A stretch of 64,000 nt of DNA, taken from contig CAZBPM010000008.1 in assembly GCA_964493785.1 (NCBI GenBank), positions 62,001 through 126,000 on the forward strand. Reading direction: 5' to 3'. How positions within the stretch are numbered: the first letter of the stretch is position 1; every line of letters starts with the position of its first letter. Positions 41,730 to 50,300 of this stretch are shown piece after piece. This DNA comes from Hyphomicrobium_A sp964493785 (lineage in GTDB: Bacteria > Pseudomonadota > Alphaproteobacteria > Rhizobiales > Hyphomicrobiaceae). Made by a program: the position numbers and the translations under genes. The notes below the pieces were generated by a model. It searched no databases. It was not told the DNA's origin and worked only from the letters and a program-made list of their open reading frames with translations.

Positions 41730-44700
41730 CTAGGAGGCCGGGTTGACCTGCGCGCTACCGGTGCGCGCTAGCTTGCCCCAGCCGACAAAGTGGCCCTTAA
41801 CCGCGGCCGCCACGCTGCGCAGAGCGACAACGTACAGAAGCTGGCGGTAACAGAATCGCTGCACGATGATCAGCGGCAGCAGCGACCAGCTGCGGGTGAC
41901 GTCCATGCGCAGGGCGGCAATAGCAGCGCCGATATCGAACAGCTGGAAAATCGCCCAGTACATTGCGATCGGGAACAGACTGTTGAGCGGCTCGTAGCGT
42001 TCGGCGCGAATTGAGTCCGATGCCACGGAGAACACGCTCCACACCAGCAATGCGTCCATGAACGGCGCAATCAGTGCGAAAGCGAACTGGAAGAGATAGA
42101 TGTTGGGCAGGGTGATCAGCGCGAGCGACAGAGGCCCATTGCGCAGGATCGCCCCGGCATTCTTGTGCGCCACCTGAAGTGTGCCGAAGAGCCACCGATA
42201 GCGCTGCTTCAAGAAGGCGCGCAGTGTTTCGGGGGCCTCGGTGCGGGCAATTGCACGCGGCTCGTAGATGACTTTCCAGCCGTGCCGCTCGAGCGCGATT
42301 GTCACGTCGGCGTCCTCGGCCAGCGTGTCGGAGGCGTATCCGCCCACCTGGAGAACCGCCTCGCGACGCCAAGCGCCGATGGCGCCGGGGACGACGCTGA
42401 TGGCGTTGAAAAGCTCGAATGCCCTGCGGTCGAGGTTCTGGCTCGTCGCATACTCGATCGCCTGCAGGCGCGTCAGAAGGTTGATGCGATTGCCGACCAT
42501 TGCCGATCCGGCAACCGCGCCGATGCTCGGGTCGCCGAAGTGGCGCACGAGGTAGCCGATGGCATCGCGGTCCAGGACAGTGTCGGCATCAATGGCGACG
42601 ACAACCTCGGCGTCGGTGCACCGCAGGCCAAAGTTCAGCGCCGAAGCCTTGCCGCCGTTCGGCTTCTCGAACACCTTCACCCGGCTGTCCGAAGCAAACG
42701 CCCGGCGCACGATACCGGCGGTGTCGTCTTTCGAGCCATCGTCAACGACAACGACGTCGAAATCCATGTCGAGTGTGCTGGCAAGCAACGCTTCGACCGT
42801 GTGGCAAACGACTTTCGCCTCGTTGTACGCCGGCACCAGCACAGCGACAGACGCCGGGCGCCAGTTCGTATCACGGTGGCGGCGACGCTCACGCCGCTCC
42901 TGCACGTGAGCGCCAATGAGAATGAGGCAAAGCCGCAGCGCACCCAGCGCGGTCGCGGTAATCACGACGATCGGCGTCGCCGCATACAGGGCTTGCAGAA
43001 TGCCGTACCAGACAGTCCGGATGCTCTGGCCTACGAAGGAGGCCGCGCCCGCAGTCTCGACGACAGGCATCACCTCGTCGCGCGTCTTGCCAAGGAGGCG
43101 ATGCAGCGGTGCAAGCTCGTATCCGCCCGCCTGCAACGTGTCGATGATGCGCGGGAGAGCTTCGATCGTCGGCTTCCGGTTGCCGCCGCTGTCGTGCAAG
43201 AGCACGACTTGACCTGTCTCGTCCTTGATCTGTTCGAGGACACGCGCTGCGATCTGCGCCGAGGTTGGGCCCATCCAGTCGAACGGATCGACCGCGGCCG
43301 AGATTGTCAGGTAGCCGAGCTTTGCGGCACGCTCGATGACGCGCGGTGCTTCAGGCTCGTGAAGAAGATGGCGCGATGCATAGGGCGGCCGGAAGAAGAT
43401 CGTGTGGCGCCCGATGCGGGATTCAAGTACGCGCTGCGCCCCGTTCAACTCGGATTCCACCGCGCCATCGCGAATGTCGAGCAGATCGGAGTGCGCGTAC
43501 GTGTGGTTGCCGATATCGTGCCCCTCGTCGAGAATGCGCTGGAGCAAGGCGGGGTACGCGATGGCATTCTTGCCGACGACGAAGAATGTCGCCTTGGCGC
43601 CTTTCGCGGCGAGAAGGTCCAAGATGGCGGGCGTGTAACGCGGATCAGGCCCATCGTCGAAGGTCAGCCCGATGAGTTTTTTGTCGGCAATGGCGGGCGT
43701 CGACAGAACCGCCTGCTTCGGCAGCGATGCAAACGACTGCGCCACGATGAGGCCGAGGCCGTCATTGTAGGAGACGTTGCGCTCGCCATTCGTGGCGGCA
43801 GCTTTGAACTCGAGGAAATCGCCCTCGGCACGCGTGTAAATGTCATTACCCGGCTCTGGCTTGCGAAGCGCTGCCAGTGCGGACTTGTCCGGGATCTGCC
43901 CGCGGCCCAGAAAGCTCCAGATGCCTGGATCCTCTAGTCCCAATCGCCAGACCGCGACGCCTGCCGGACGGGTCGCAAGTGCACTTCTGGCCTGATTGAA
44001 AACCGAAGCGGCGTCGAGGAACCAGACTTCGTGCTGCTTGCCGTTGTCGGTGTACGAGAAATTGGAGTTGAGTGATGGAGACGAGAAGCTGAGATGGGCC
44101 TTGGCGCCCCTCATTGCATCCCACGCCGTTTGAACGGCGATGTCCTTCTTGCGGCCGATCGAGTCCCAGTCGTAGCCGTATGAACCGAGGCCGACGATGA
44201 GCTTGGCGCGGTTGATGGCGACGAATGGTGCCGCGAGCTGCGTTTCGAGCCAGCCCTGCGGGACGATCGGGCCGGGGCGCTGCCGCGCCGGACCGGTGAA
44301 AGTCGACAAGAGGATGTAGTCGGACGCGTCTGCCAGCACCTGCATTCTTGGGCTGGCGTCGCTGGTATCGAGAGCGAGAATGACCTTGCGGCCGTCTGCG
44401 TTCAGCTTGGCTCTGAGCTGACTGAGGAATGTCGCAAGATTGGCGTGCGAGGACGCCGGCAAGTTCGAAAGACTAAGGGTAATCCCGGCGTAGCCGTAGG
44501 AACGCAGATAATCCTCGATAGCCTGCACGAGGCGCGTACGTGCTGCCGATGTCGCCAGCAGCCCAGCCACCTTTGCGGCAGGCATGCTATCGTCGATGCT
44601 CGGATAGATGCGCACGTGCGGCGCGTGCTGCGAGAGCCAAGTCCTGACCCGTGCTTCGCGCACGCGGTCTTGTGGTGCGATCCCGCTCTCCGTCGGCGCA

Positions 44701-45074
44701 AACCTGAGCCAATCGGGAATGATCGCGTCGAGCTGGTCAGCGTGCCGGCGCAGTGCGATCAGACTGCTGGGGTCGTTGGCCGAGAAGAACGCCATACGCA
44801 TGGCCGATGCGGCCGATGCCGGCACCTGACGATTACGGCCCGCGATGAAGCCCTCGGACGTCGCCGTCTCGGCGGTGCGGTCGACTGCGCTATCCAGGAC
44901 AGTGTGCTTGCTGGCCCATGCCACCTCCGGCAGGGCGGGCGCATAGTTCGAGCCGATCTCCACGGCTGCAAAGATAGCCAACGCACCGACGGCCAGCGTC
45001 GCTGCAACGAGGTTAACGCGCTTGGCTCGTTGACCGTTCGGATCGTGGAATACAGGCTTTGAATTGTCGCCCAT
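41730..45074 (-). CDS. Three-part GH18-like / polysaccharide deacetylase / GT2 membrane protein
   Basis: 1114 residues. A TM helix (about 20-42), a GH18-like barrel (about 90-410), a NodB deacetylase (about 465-680: TFDDGPD with metal Asp, HTYAH, RPPYA), a TM helix, and a GT2 domain (about 740-990: PAYNEA, VDDGSKDDT, DADT, the ED of LAEDADV, QRYRW) with C-terminal TM helices. The GT2 resembles PgaC/NodC/HasA-type processive synthases using UDP-sugars. The deacetylase would modify nascent amino-sugar chains. The GH18 acid motif (DxxDxDxE) reads GITLSLS, so that domain looks inactive. With the ExoF-like exporter it should form an exopolysaccharide system. Confidence 0.86.
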   Translation of the reverse strand: MGDNSKPVFHDPNGQRAKRVNLVAATLAVGALAIFAAVEIGSNYAPALPEVAWASKHTVLDSAVDRTAETATSEGFIAGRNRQVPASAASAMRMAFFSANDPSSLIALRRHADQLDAIIPDWLRFAPTESGIAPQDRVREARVRTWLSQHAPHVRIYPSIDDSMPAAKVAGLLATSAARTRLVQAIEDYLRSYGYAGITLSLSNLPASSHANLATFLSQLRAKLNADGRKVILALDTSDASPRMQVLADASDYILLSTFTGPARQRPGPIVPQGWLETQLAAPFVAINRAKLIVGLGSYGYDWDSIGRKKDIAVQTAWDAMRGAKAHLSFSSPSLNSNFSYTDNGKQHEVWFLDAASVFNQARSALATRPAGVAVWRLGLEDPGIWSFLGRGQIPDKSALAALRKPEPGNDIYTRAEGDFLEFKAAATNGERNVSYNDGLGLIVAQSFASLPKQAVLSTPAIADKKLIGLTFDDGPDPRYTPAILDLLAAKGAKATFFVVGKNAIAYPALLQRILDEGHDIGNHTYAHSDLLDIRDGAVESELNGAQRVLESRIGRHTIFFRPPYASRHLLHEPEAPRVIERAAKLGYLTISAAVDPFDWMGPTSAQIAARVLEQIKDETGQVVLLHDSGGNRKPTIEALPRIIDTLQAGGYELAPLHRLLGKTRDEVMPVVETAGAASFVGQSIRTVWYGILQALYAATPIVVITATALGALRLCLILIGAHVQERRERRRHRDTNWRPASVAVLVPAYNEAKVVCHTVEALLASTLDMDFDVVVVDDGSKDDTAGIVRRAFASDSRVKVFEKPNGGKASALNFGLRCTDAEVVVAIDADTVLDRDAIGYLVRHFGDPSIGAVAGSAMVGNRINLLTRLQAIEYATSQNLDRRAFELFNAISVVPGAIGAWRREAVLQVGGYASDTLAEDADVTIALERHGWKVIYEPRAIARTEAPETLRAFLKQRYRWLFGTLQVAHKNAGAILRNGPLSLALITLPNIYLFQFAFALIAPFMDALLVWSVFSVASDSIRAERYEPLNSLFPIAMYWAIFQLFDIGAAIAALRMDVTRSWSLLPLIIVQRFCYRQLLYVVALRSVAAAVKGHFVGWGKLARTGSAQVNPAS

Positions 45075-45291
45075 GGCCAGCTATCGCGATCGGCGTGCGC
45101 AAGGCGCACCGATACTTCCCAAATTGATACACGCGTTAATACTCGCGATAGAGGGAGCAAGAGCTATGCCAGCGGCGGCTGGGCGCGGTGAACGCCCACG
45201 CGGCGGACGGCCGAATTGCCTACAGATCGGAGGGGGACGAGCTACGACTGCGAGGTCGCGGCTTCAGCGGATGGGAGGCAGATGTTAAACG
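45075..45291. other. Intergenic region upstream of the GH18-NodB-GT2 gene
   Basis: 217 bases without a gene. A TTGATA and TAATACT pair lies near 45125-45145 and may contribute to a promoter in either direction. Confidence 0.3.
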
Positions 45292-45609
45292 TCAGGCGAG
45301 GCTGTCGAGGCCTTCCGCTGGCGCTCGATCTGTATCGGAGCTTTGCGTCGTGCTGCCGACGGCGGACGTCGTGAGGGTCCCGGGATCTGTCACCGCGTCA
45401 GCCATGCCGATCAGCCCGAAGCCGACAGCGCGCGCGACGGCCTGCTCCCGCGTCAACGCTTGGAGCTTCTTGCGGGCATTGGAAAGATGCAACGCGACGG
45501 TCGGCAGTGAGATGCTCAGGGCGCGCGCGATTCCCGCGTTATCCAGGCCACATGCCAGTCCCCGAAGGCACTGAACCTCGCGTGGCGAAAGCTGCCTTTT
45601 TCTCTGCAA
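45292..45609 (-). CDS. Single-domain LuxR-type HTH regulator
   Basis: 105 residues. The first 65 form a GerE-type HTH (LSPREVQCLRGLACGLDNAGIARALSISLPTVALHLSNARKKLQA). The tail is short and polar (TQSSDTDRAPAEG). It has no sensor domain, so it acts alone or with another sensor. It sits upstream of the exopolysaccharide operon on the same strand, so regulation of that operon is possible by position only. Confidence 0.85.
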   Translation of the reverse strand: MQRKRQLSPREVQCLRGLACGLDNAGIARALSISLPTVALHLSNARKKLQALTREQAVARAVGFGLIGMADAVTDPGTLTTSAVGSTTQSSDTDRAPAEGLDSLA

Positions 45610-45903
45610 TTTCTGTCACTTCACAAATATTCGATAGGGAGGATGCTGGACCAAATGCGAAGTGCCAGCGTCCGGCTTCACCAGTGAATATGCGCCGGAT
45701 AGTGACCACAATCTATGATTGAATCAACATAAATCGCTATCCTGGGTAGCATGCCGCTCCGTGGCCACAGAGACCTGCAGACGCTGGTCGTTGTCCGCTA
45801 GGTGGCGGGTAAAGGTGTTCTGGCACTGTTCCGAGCGAGACAGCGACAACCGGACGATCTGGGCACATTCAGAGCGCGAATTCATCGAGCTTTGGAGCAA
45901 GCC

Positions 45904-46917
45904 ATGTCGCCCTCGAACGTACGCCGCGCAGCCCTTCTCGCAGCCGCAGCCGCAGCCGTCGTCGCCTCCGCGACTTCCGCTTCGGCCTTCGATTTCAGCA
46001 ATCCCTCCGATAAACGCGCTTATTGCCAGGTCTATGCCCGACAGGCGCTCAACGATGTGCAGAGCAGTCAGACCCGGCGATGCGGGTTCACAGGTATCGC
46101 GTGGAGCAATGACTTCAACGAACAGTTCAGCTGGTGCATGTCGCAGAGCGACGTCGGGGCGACGACCCAGGAGAACGTCACCCGCAGCACGGCGGTGGAG
46201 CAGTGCAGCGGTAGCGCCAGCCAATTTCCTCCAGTCGTAGCCGATACGCCGGTGCAGACCGCGAGCAACTTTCCTCCGGTGGTCGCCAACGAAGCCGTCG
46301 AGCAACCGAGCTCTTTCCCTCCGGTCGTTGCCAGCGACCCGCCACAGGTTGCCGATGAGCCGGTGGTCCAGAGCGCCAGCTTCCCTCCGGTGGTCCAATC
46401 TTCGGGCTCCAAGCCCTCCAAGTCGAGTTCGGGATCAGGGCGCACGGCGGAGGTATCGTTTCCTCCCGTCGTTGACGAGAGCGAGGTGGGCGTCGACTCC
46501 GACGTGAGCGACATCGCGACTACGGACCCCTTCGCAGAACGCGGCGAAAGAATGCGTGAGGTTGCCGAACGACCGATCGAGTTCGGGCGCGAGCACGAAG
46601 TCGAAATTCGCGAGGCCGCACACAAGGTGAAAGAGAAGTTCAAGCAGAAGCTGTCGGATCTCAAGGAGCAGCACGACAACGGCGGCGATCAGGTGGCCGA
46701 CAAGCTCAAAGCAAAACTCAAACAGAAGCTCTCGAACTTCAAAGAGCAGCCCGGCAAGCACAGCGGTACGATGGCGGGCAAGTTCAAAGAGAAGATAAAG
46801 CAGAAGCTCTCGAACGTGAAGGAGCGGGGCGGCAACGGTCAGGACGAGAACTCGCTGAGGTCGAAGGTCAAGAGCGCCCTCAAGGATGGCCTGATGCGTC
46901 GCCTGGCGAACCGCTAA
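45904..46917 (+). CDS. Secreted FPPV-repeat protein with Lys-rich tandem helices
   Basis: 337 residues from ATG 45904 (GGAG seven bases upstream). The signal peptide is cleaved near ASA-FD. Residues 20-95 hold four cysteines (two probable disulfides). Then come five FPPVV motifs within about 90 residues (SQFPPVVAD, SNFPPVVAN, SSFPPVVAS, ASFPPVVQS, VSFPPVVDE). The C-terminal 120 residues have three lysine-rich repeats (KFKQKLSDLKEQ and variants). I do not recognise a family. The FPPV motif recurs in the giant protein encoded at 47311-53523, so they may act together at the cell surface. Confidence 0.75.
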   Translation: MSPSNVRRAALLAAAAAAVVASATSASAFDFSNPSDKRAYCQVYARQALNDVQSSQTRRCGFTGIAWSNDFNEQFSWCMSQSDVGATTQENVTRSTAVEQCSGSASQFPPVVADTPVQTASNFPPVVANEAVEQPSSFPPVVASDPPQVADEPVVQSASFPPVVQSSGSKPSKSSSGSGRTAEVSFPPVVDESEVGVDSDVSDIATTDPFAERGERMREVAERPIEFGREHEVEIREAAHKVKEKFKQKLSDLKEQHDNGGDQVADKLKAKLKQKLSNFKEQPGKHSGTMAGKFKEKIKQKLSNVKERGGNGQDENSLRSKVKSALKDGLMRRLANR

Positions 46918-46932
46918 ACCTCAAGCATTCAA

Positions 46933-46968
46933 AAAAGAGCCGCGCAGCATTGGCTGTGCGGCTCTTTT
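46933..46968. terminator. Bidirectional terminator
   Basis: A near-perfect 15-base hairpin with AAAAAAGAGCC on one side and GGCTCTTTTAT on the other. It serves the convergent FPPV-repeat gene and the cysteine-rich gene. Confidence 0.88.
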
Positions 46969-46988
46969 ATTATTGGCCCGCGACGAAA

Positions 46989-47276
46989 TCAGGAGCAGCG
47001 CGACACGCATGCCCTGCGCTTCTTCGGATCGTTGGCGAGCTTGGAGAAACAGTTGTCCTCGCACTTCTTCTTGCGGCTGGCGTTGCAGGCGCGGCGACAG
47101 GCAAACTTTCGGTCCGCGTTGTTCGCGTCGAGGAAGCACTTCTTGTAGCAGTAATCGATCGACTGAGTTGCCGGCACCGCCACTCTCGGTCCTCCGTGCA
47201 GCACCGGGGGCGAGAGTGCGACCGCAACGGCGGGAACAAGCGCGACTACTGCCGCCACGATGGCTGCGCGAAACAT
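46989..47276 (-). CDS. Secreted small protein with four CxxxC motifs
   Basis: 95 residues with a signal peptide (about 1-20). The mature part is lysine/arginine-rich and holds exactly eight cysteines as four CxxxC pairs (Cys43-47, 60-64, 72-76, 90-94), spaced 12, 7 and 13 residues apart. Two CxxxC pairs 12 to 13 residues apart define a disulfide-linked helical hairpin, so the protein is probably two alpha-hairpins in tandem. SD GGAGGAG precedes the ATG. It lies 34 bases downstream of the giant protein on the same strand, so may be its partner. I do not recognise a named family. Confidence 0.78.
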   Translation of the reverse strand: MFRAAIVAAVVALVPAVAVALSPPVLHGGPRVAVPATQSIDYCYKKCFLDANNADRKFACRRACNASRKKKCEDNCFSKLANDPKKRRACVSRCS

Positions 47277-47310
47277 GCTGTCTCTCCTCCGGGCGGCGCG
47301 AAGGCCGACT

Positions 47311-50300
47311 TCACCTCACGATGATCTGGTCGCAGTTGGGTCCGGTCAATCCAGATGGACACGCCTTGGGGGTGGGCGTGGGCGTCGGCGTCGGCTTCGG
47401 AGCCATTGTGCACCGGCCGCGGAACATCCGCTTTGGCGCTGGACAGAAGCAATTGGGTGGCGTTCCCACCATCCCGCGGGTGCACTTGCCCTTCGATCCT
47501 TCCGTCTTCGAGGGCGTCGGGCTTGCATCCGGCACACATTGTCCCGAGCGAGACAGATGCGTCCCGGCCGGACACTTGACCGGCGGCCGCTTGCACACGC
47601 CGCCTTCAAAGCGCGTTCCCGGCGGGCAGCAGTTGGGCGGCCTGCCGGTCATGCCGAGCGGGCACTTGCAGTTCGGGAACTTACCGATGGTGCCGACCGG
47701 GCAGGGCTGGCTCGTGGTGTTGGAGCCGCCGTCGCCTTTGCCGTCATCGGTCTTGTCGGGGCGGCAGACCCCGCGCTTGAACTGCGTGCCACGCGGACAG
47801 CAATTGGGGAACGTGCCGATCGGCCTTGCTCCCTGGCACACGGGCCGCGGCTTGGGGCCAGTGGTGCCGTCGGTGCCGCCGCCGCCGTCGTCGTCTTTGT
47901 TGGGACGGCAGGCGCCACGCTCAAAGTGCGTGCCGCGCGGGCAGCAGTTGGGGAACGTTCCGATAGGACGCGCGCCTTTGCAGACCGGCGGCGGAGGCGG
48001 CGGCTTTGTTTCCCCGCCGTCGTCGATCTTGTTGAGGCGGCACGCACCACGCTCAAAGTGCGTGCCACGCGGGCAGCAATTGGGGAACGTTCCGATCGGC
48101 CTCGCACCCTCGCACACGGGCCTCGGCTTGGGGCCGCTGGTGCCGTTGGTGCCGCCGCCGCCGTCGTCGTCTTTGTTGGGACGACAGGCGCCCCGCTCGA
48201 AGTGCGTGCCACGCGGGCAGCAGTTCGGGAAGATACCAATGGGACGCGCACCCTCGCAGATGGGCTGAGGCGGAGCGACAGGCCTGACGCAGTTGCGGCC
48301 GTTCCAGTTCGTACCCACCGGACAGGCGCAAAGTCCCTCGTCCATCAGCACCATGCCGCCCTGGCATTCCGGCGTGGTGGTCGTCTTGGGCTTCTCAGGC
48401 GACTTCACCGTCACGCATGAGGATGAGGAGTCCGCGGCGCCGGCTCCGCCTCCGGCTGCCTTCCCGGCGGCGACGATGGCGCAATTGGTGAATGTATCGG
48501 CGCTACGCGGCACGCGCGCCGTTATGCGGAATGTGCGCGCCCCGCCGGCGGGGATGGCGAAATCCTCGCCCGTCTTGCAGTTGAACGGAATATCGGCCGG
48601 TTGCTCGGCACATGGAAGCGACGGTGAGGTCGACACGATGCTCATGGAGTCGACGCCAGACAGGCCGTCGGTGAGCGTCACCGCGCCCTTGTGCTCGGCC
48701 GACCCGGTGTTGGTCAGCGTCAGCTGGAACGAACATTCGGAGCCGGGCGCACAGGTGGCAGGTCCCGTCTTGTCTATCTTCAGGCTGAAGGGCTGATCGG
48801 GCGGAGCCAACTGCACGCTATGGCAAGCTGGATCAGAGCCGCTCTCAGGCGAGCCTTCCTCGCCGCCGACAGAGGCGCAATTGGAGAACGCCTTGGCGCT
48901 CGCATCGGCGGGCAACCGAACGATCATGGTGTAGCGGTTGTGCTCGCCGGGCGTGAGGTTCATGTGCCCGGTGCAGGTGAATGGGATCTGCGTCGGCGCG
49001 GGCGAGCACGGGAATGGATCGGCGCCTGCCGTCGGGGTGATCGAGACGATCTGGGCCGATGACAGGCCCGAGAGCTTGTCGGACACCGTAACGGGATCGT
49101 CGTGGACGATCTGGTCGTCGTTGAAGATGTCGAGATCGAACCTGCATTCGCTGCCGGGCTGGCACGACTGGTCGCCCGTCTTCGCCACCTTCACCTTGAA
49201 CGGATCCAGCTTCTGCGAAGCGCAGCTCTTGATCGGGCCCATGCCCGCCGGGGGATCGACGAACTCGGCGCAGTTCTTGAGGACGTTGCTGTCTTTCCAG
49301 GTTTTTCCGGGTTTGACGGAAATTCCCAGCTCGATGAATTTGCCTGGGGCCAAGGGACCGAAGGTGCCCGGTTTGATCGGGTTGGGTGCACCCGGGATCG
49401 TGCAGTTGATAGAGGGGGCTCCGATGCCTCCGGCCCCTGCCTTCGTGCAGGTCCATCCAATGTTGCCGCCCGGCCCCTCCTCGAGGAGTTCAGGTGCGCC
49501 GAGTGAGATGGTGTCGCTTATGCTGATAGGCCCGACGAAATCGCTCTTCCCGGTGTTCGTGACCCGGATGATGAAGAGGCATTCCCCCTTCAGCTCGCAG
49601 TGATCCGCGCCTTTGGTACCCGGGCTCGCGTTGCGCTTCTCGAGGGCGAGGTTGGGTCCTTCAGGTCGCTTGCCCACCATCGAGGTACAAACAGACGTCA
49701 CACTGCCGGCGAGCACGTCGCGGGGCAGTACGCAGTTTTCGCCAGTGAAGTCCGTGACGCCAACGGACGTCGTCAGGTCAAAGGTGATGTCGATTCCGGG
49801 CGGAAGCCTGTCGACCCCGATATCGCACCAGATGTTGCCGGGCTTGTTGCACGTGACAGTCACGGGCGAGCCGACCATCGTCGCCGAGATTACCTCAGCC
49901 TTAATGTCGGTGTTGCCGATGGCGCTTTTGATGTTGGCGGGGAAGTCGACGATCTTGATCGGACCTTTGAGATCCGCGTTGCCGATGTTCTTGGCTGTAA
50001 TTCGGAACGTGCAAACTGGATCGCAGACGCCGTCGACTTTCTCCTTCTTCAGAAGGAGCTTGGGACCCTGGATAAGGTTGGCCGAGACGCACGGCTTCGC
50101 CGCCGCACCGACGACGCTGGCGCAGTTCTGCATGACCTTAGCGCCGGTCGGTTGGCTGAAGATCACCTTCACACGCAGCGTCGCCGTCCCCTGAGGGCCG
50201 ATGATCATCGCCGGGATGCTGGTGCAGGTGGACGTCCCGCCCGGCGTGCACGTCCAGGTCTGGTTGGGAACGATAAGGGCACCGGGCGCAGCCTTGCCGT

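Noticed and set aside
42165..43937. Long open frame antisense to the NodB-GT2 gene
   Set aside because: The minus-strand protein shows intact deacetylase and GT2 motifs; this frame is a shadow.
47600..48265. Regular repeats considered as a CRISPR array
   Set aside because: Units are 131-147 bases, in frame, coding for conserved Cys-rich peptides with similar linkers, so not repeats with unique spacers.
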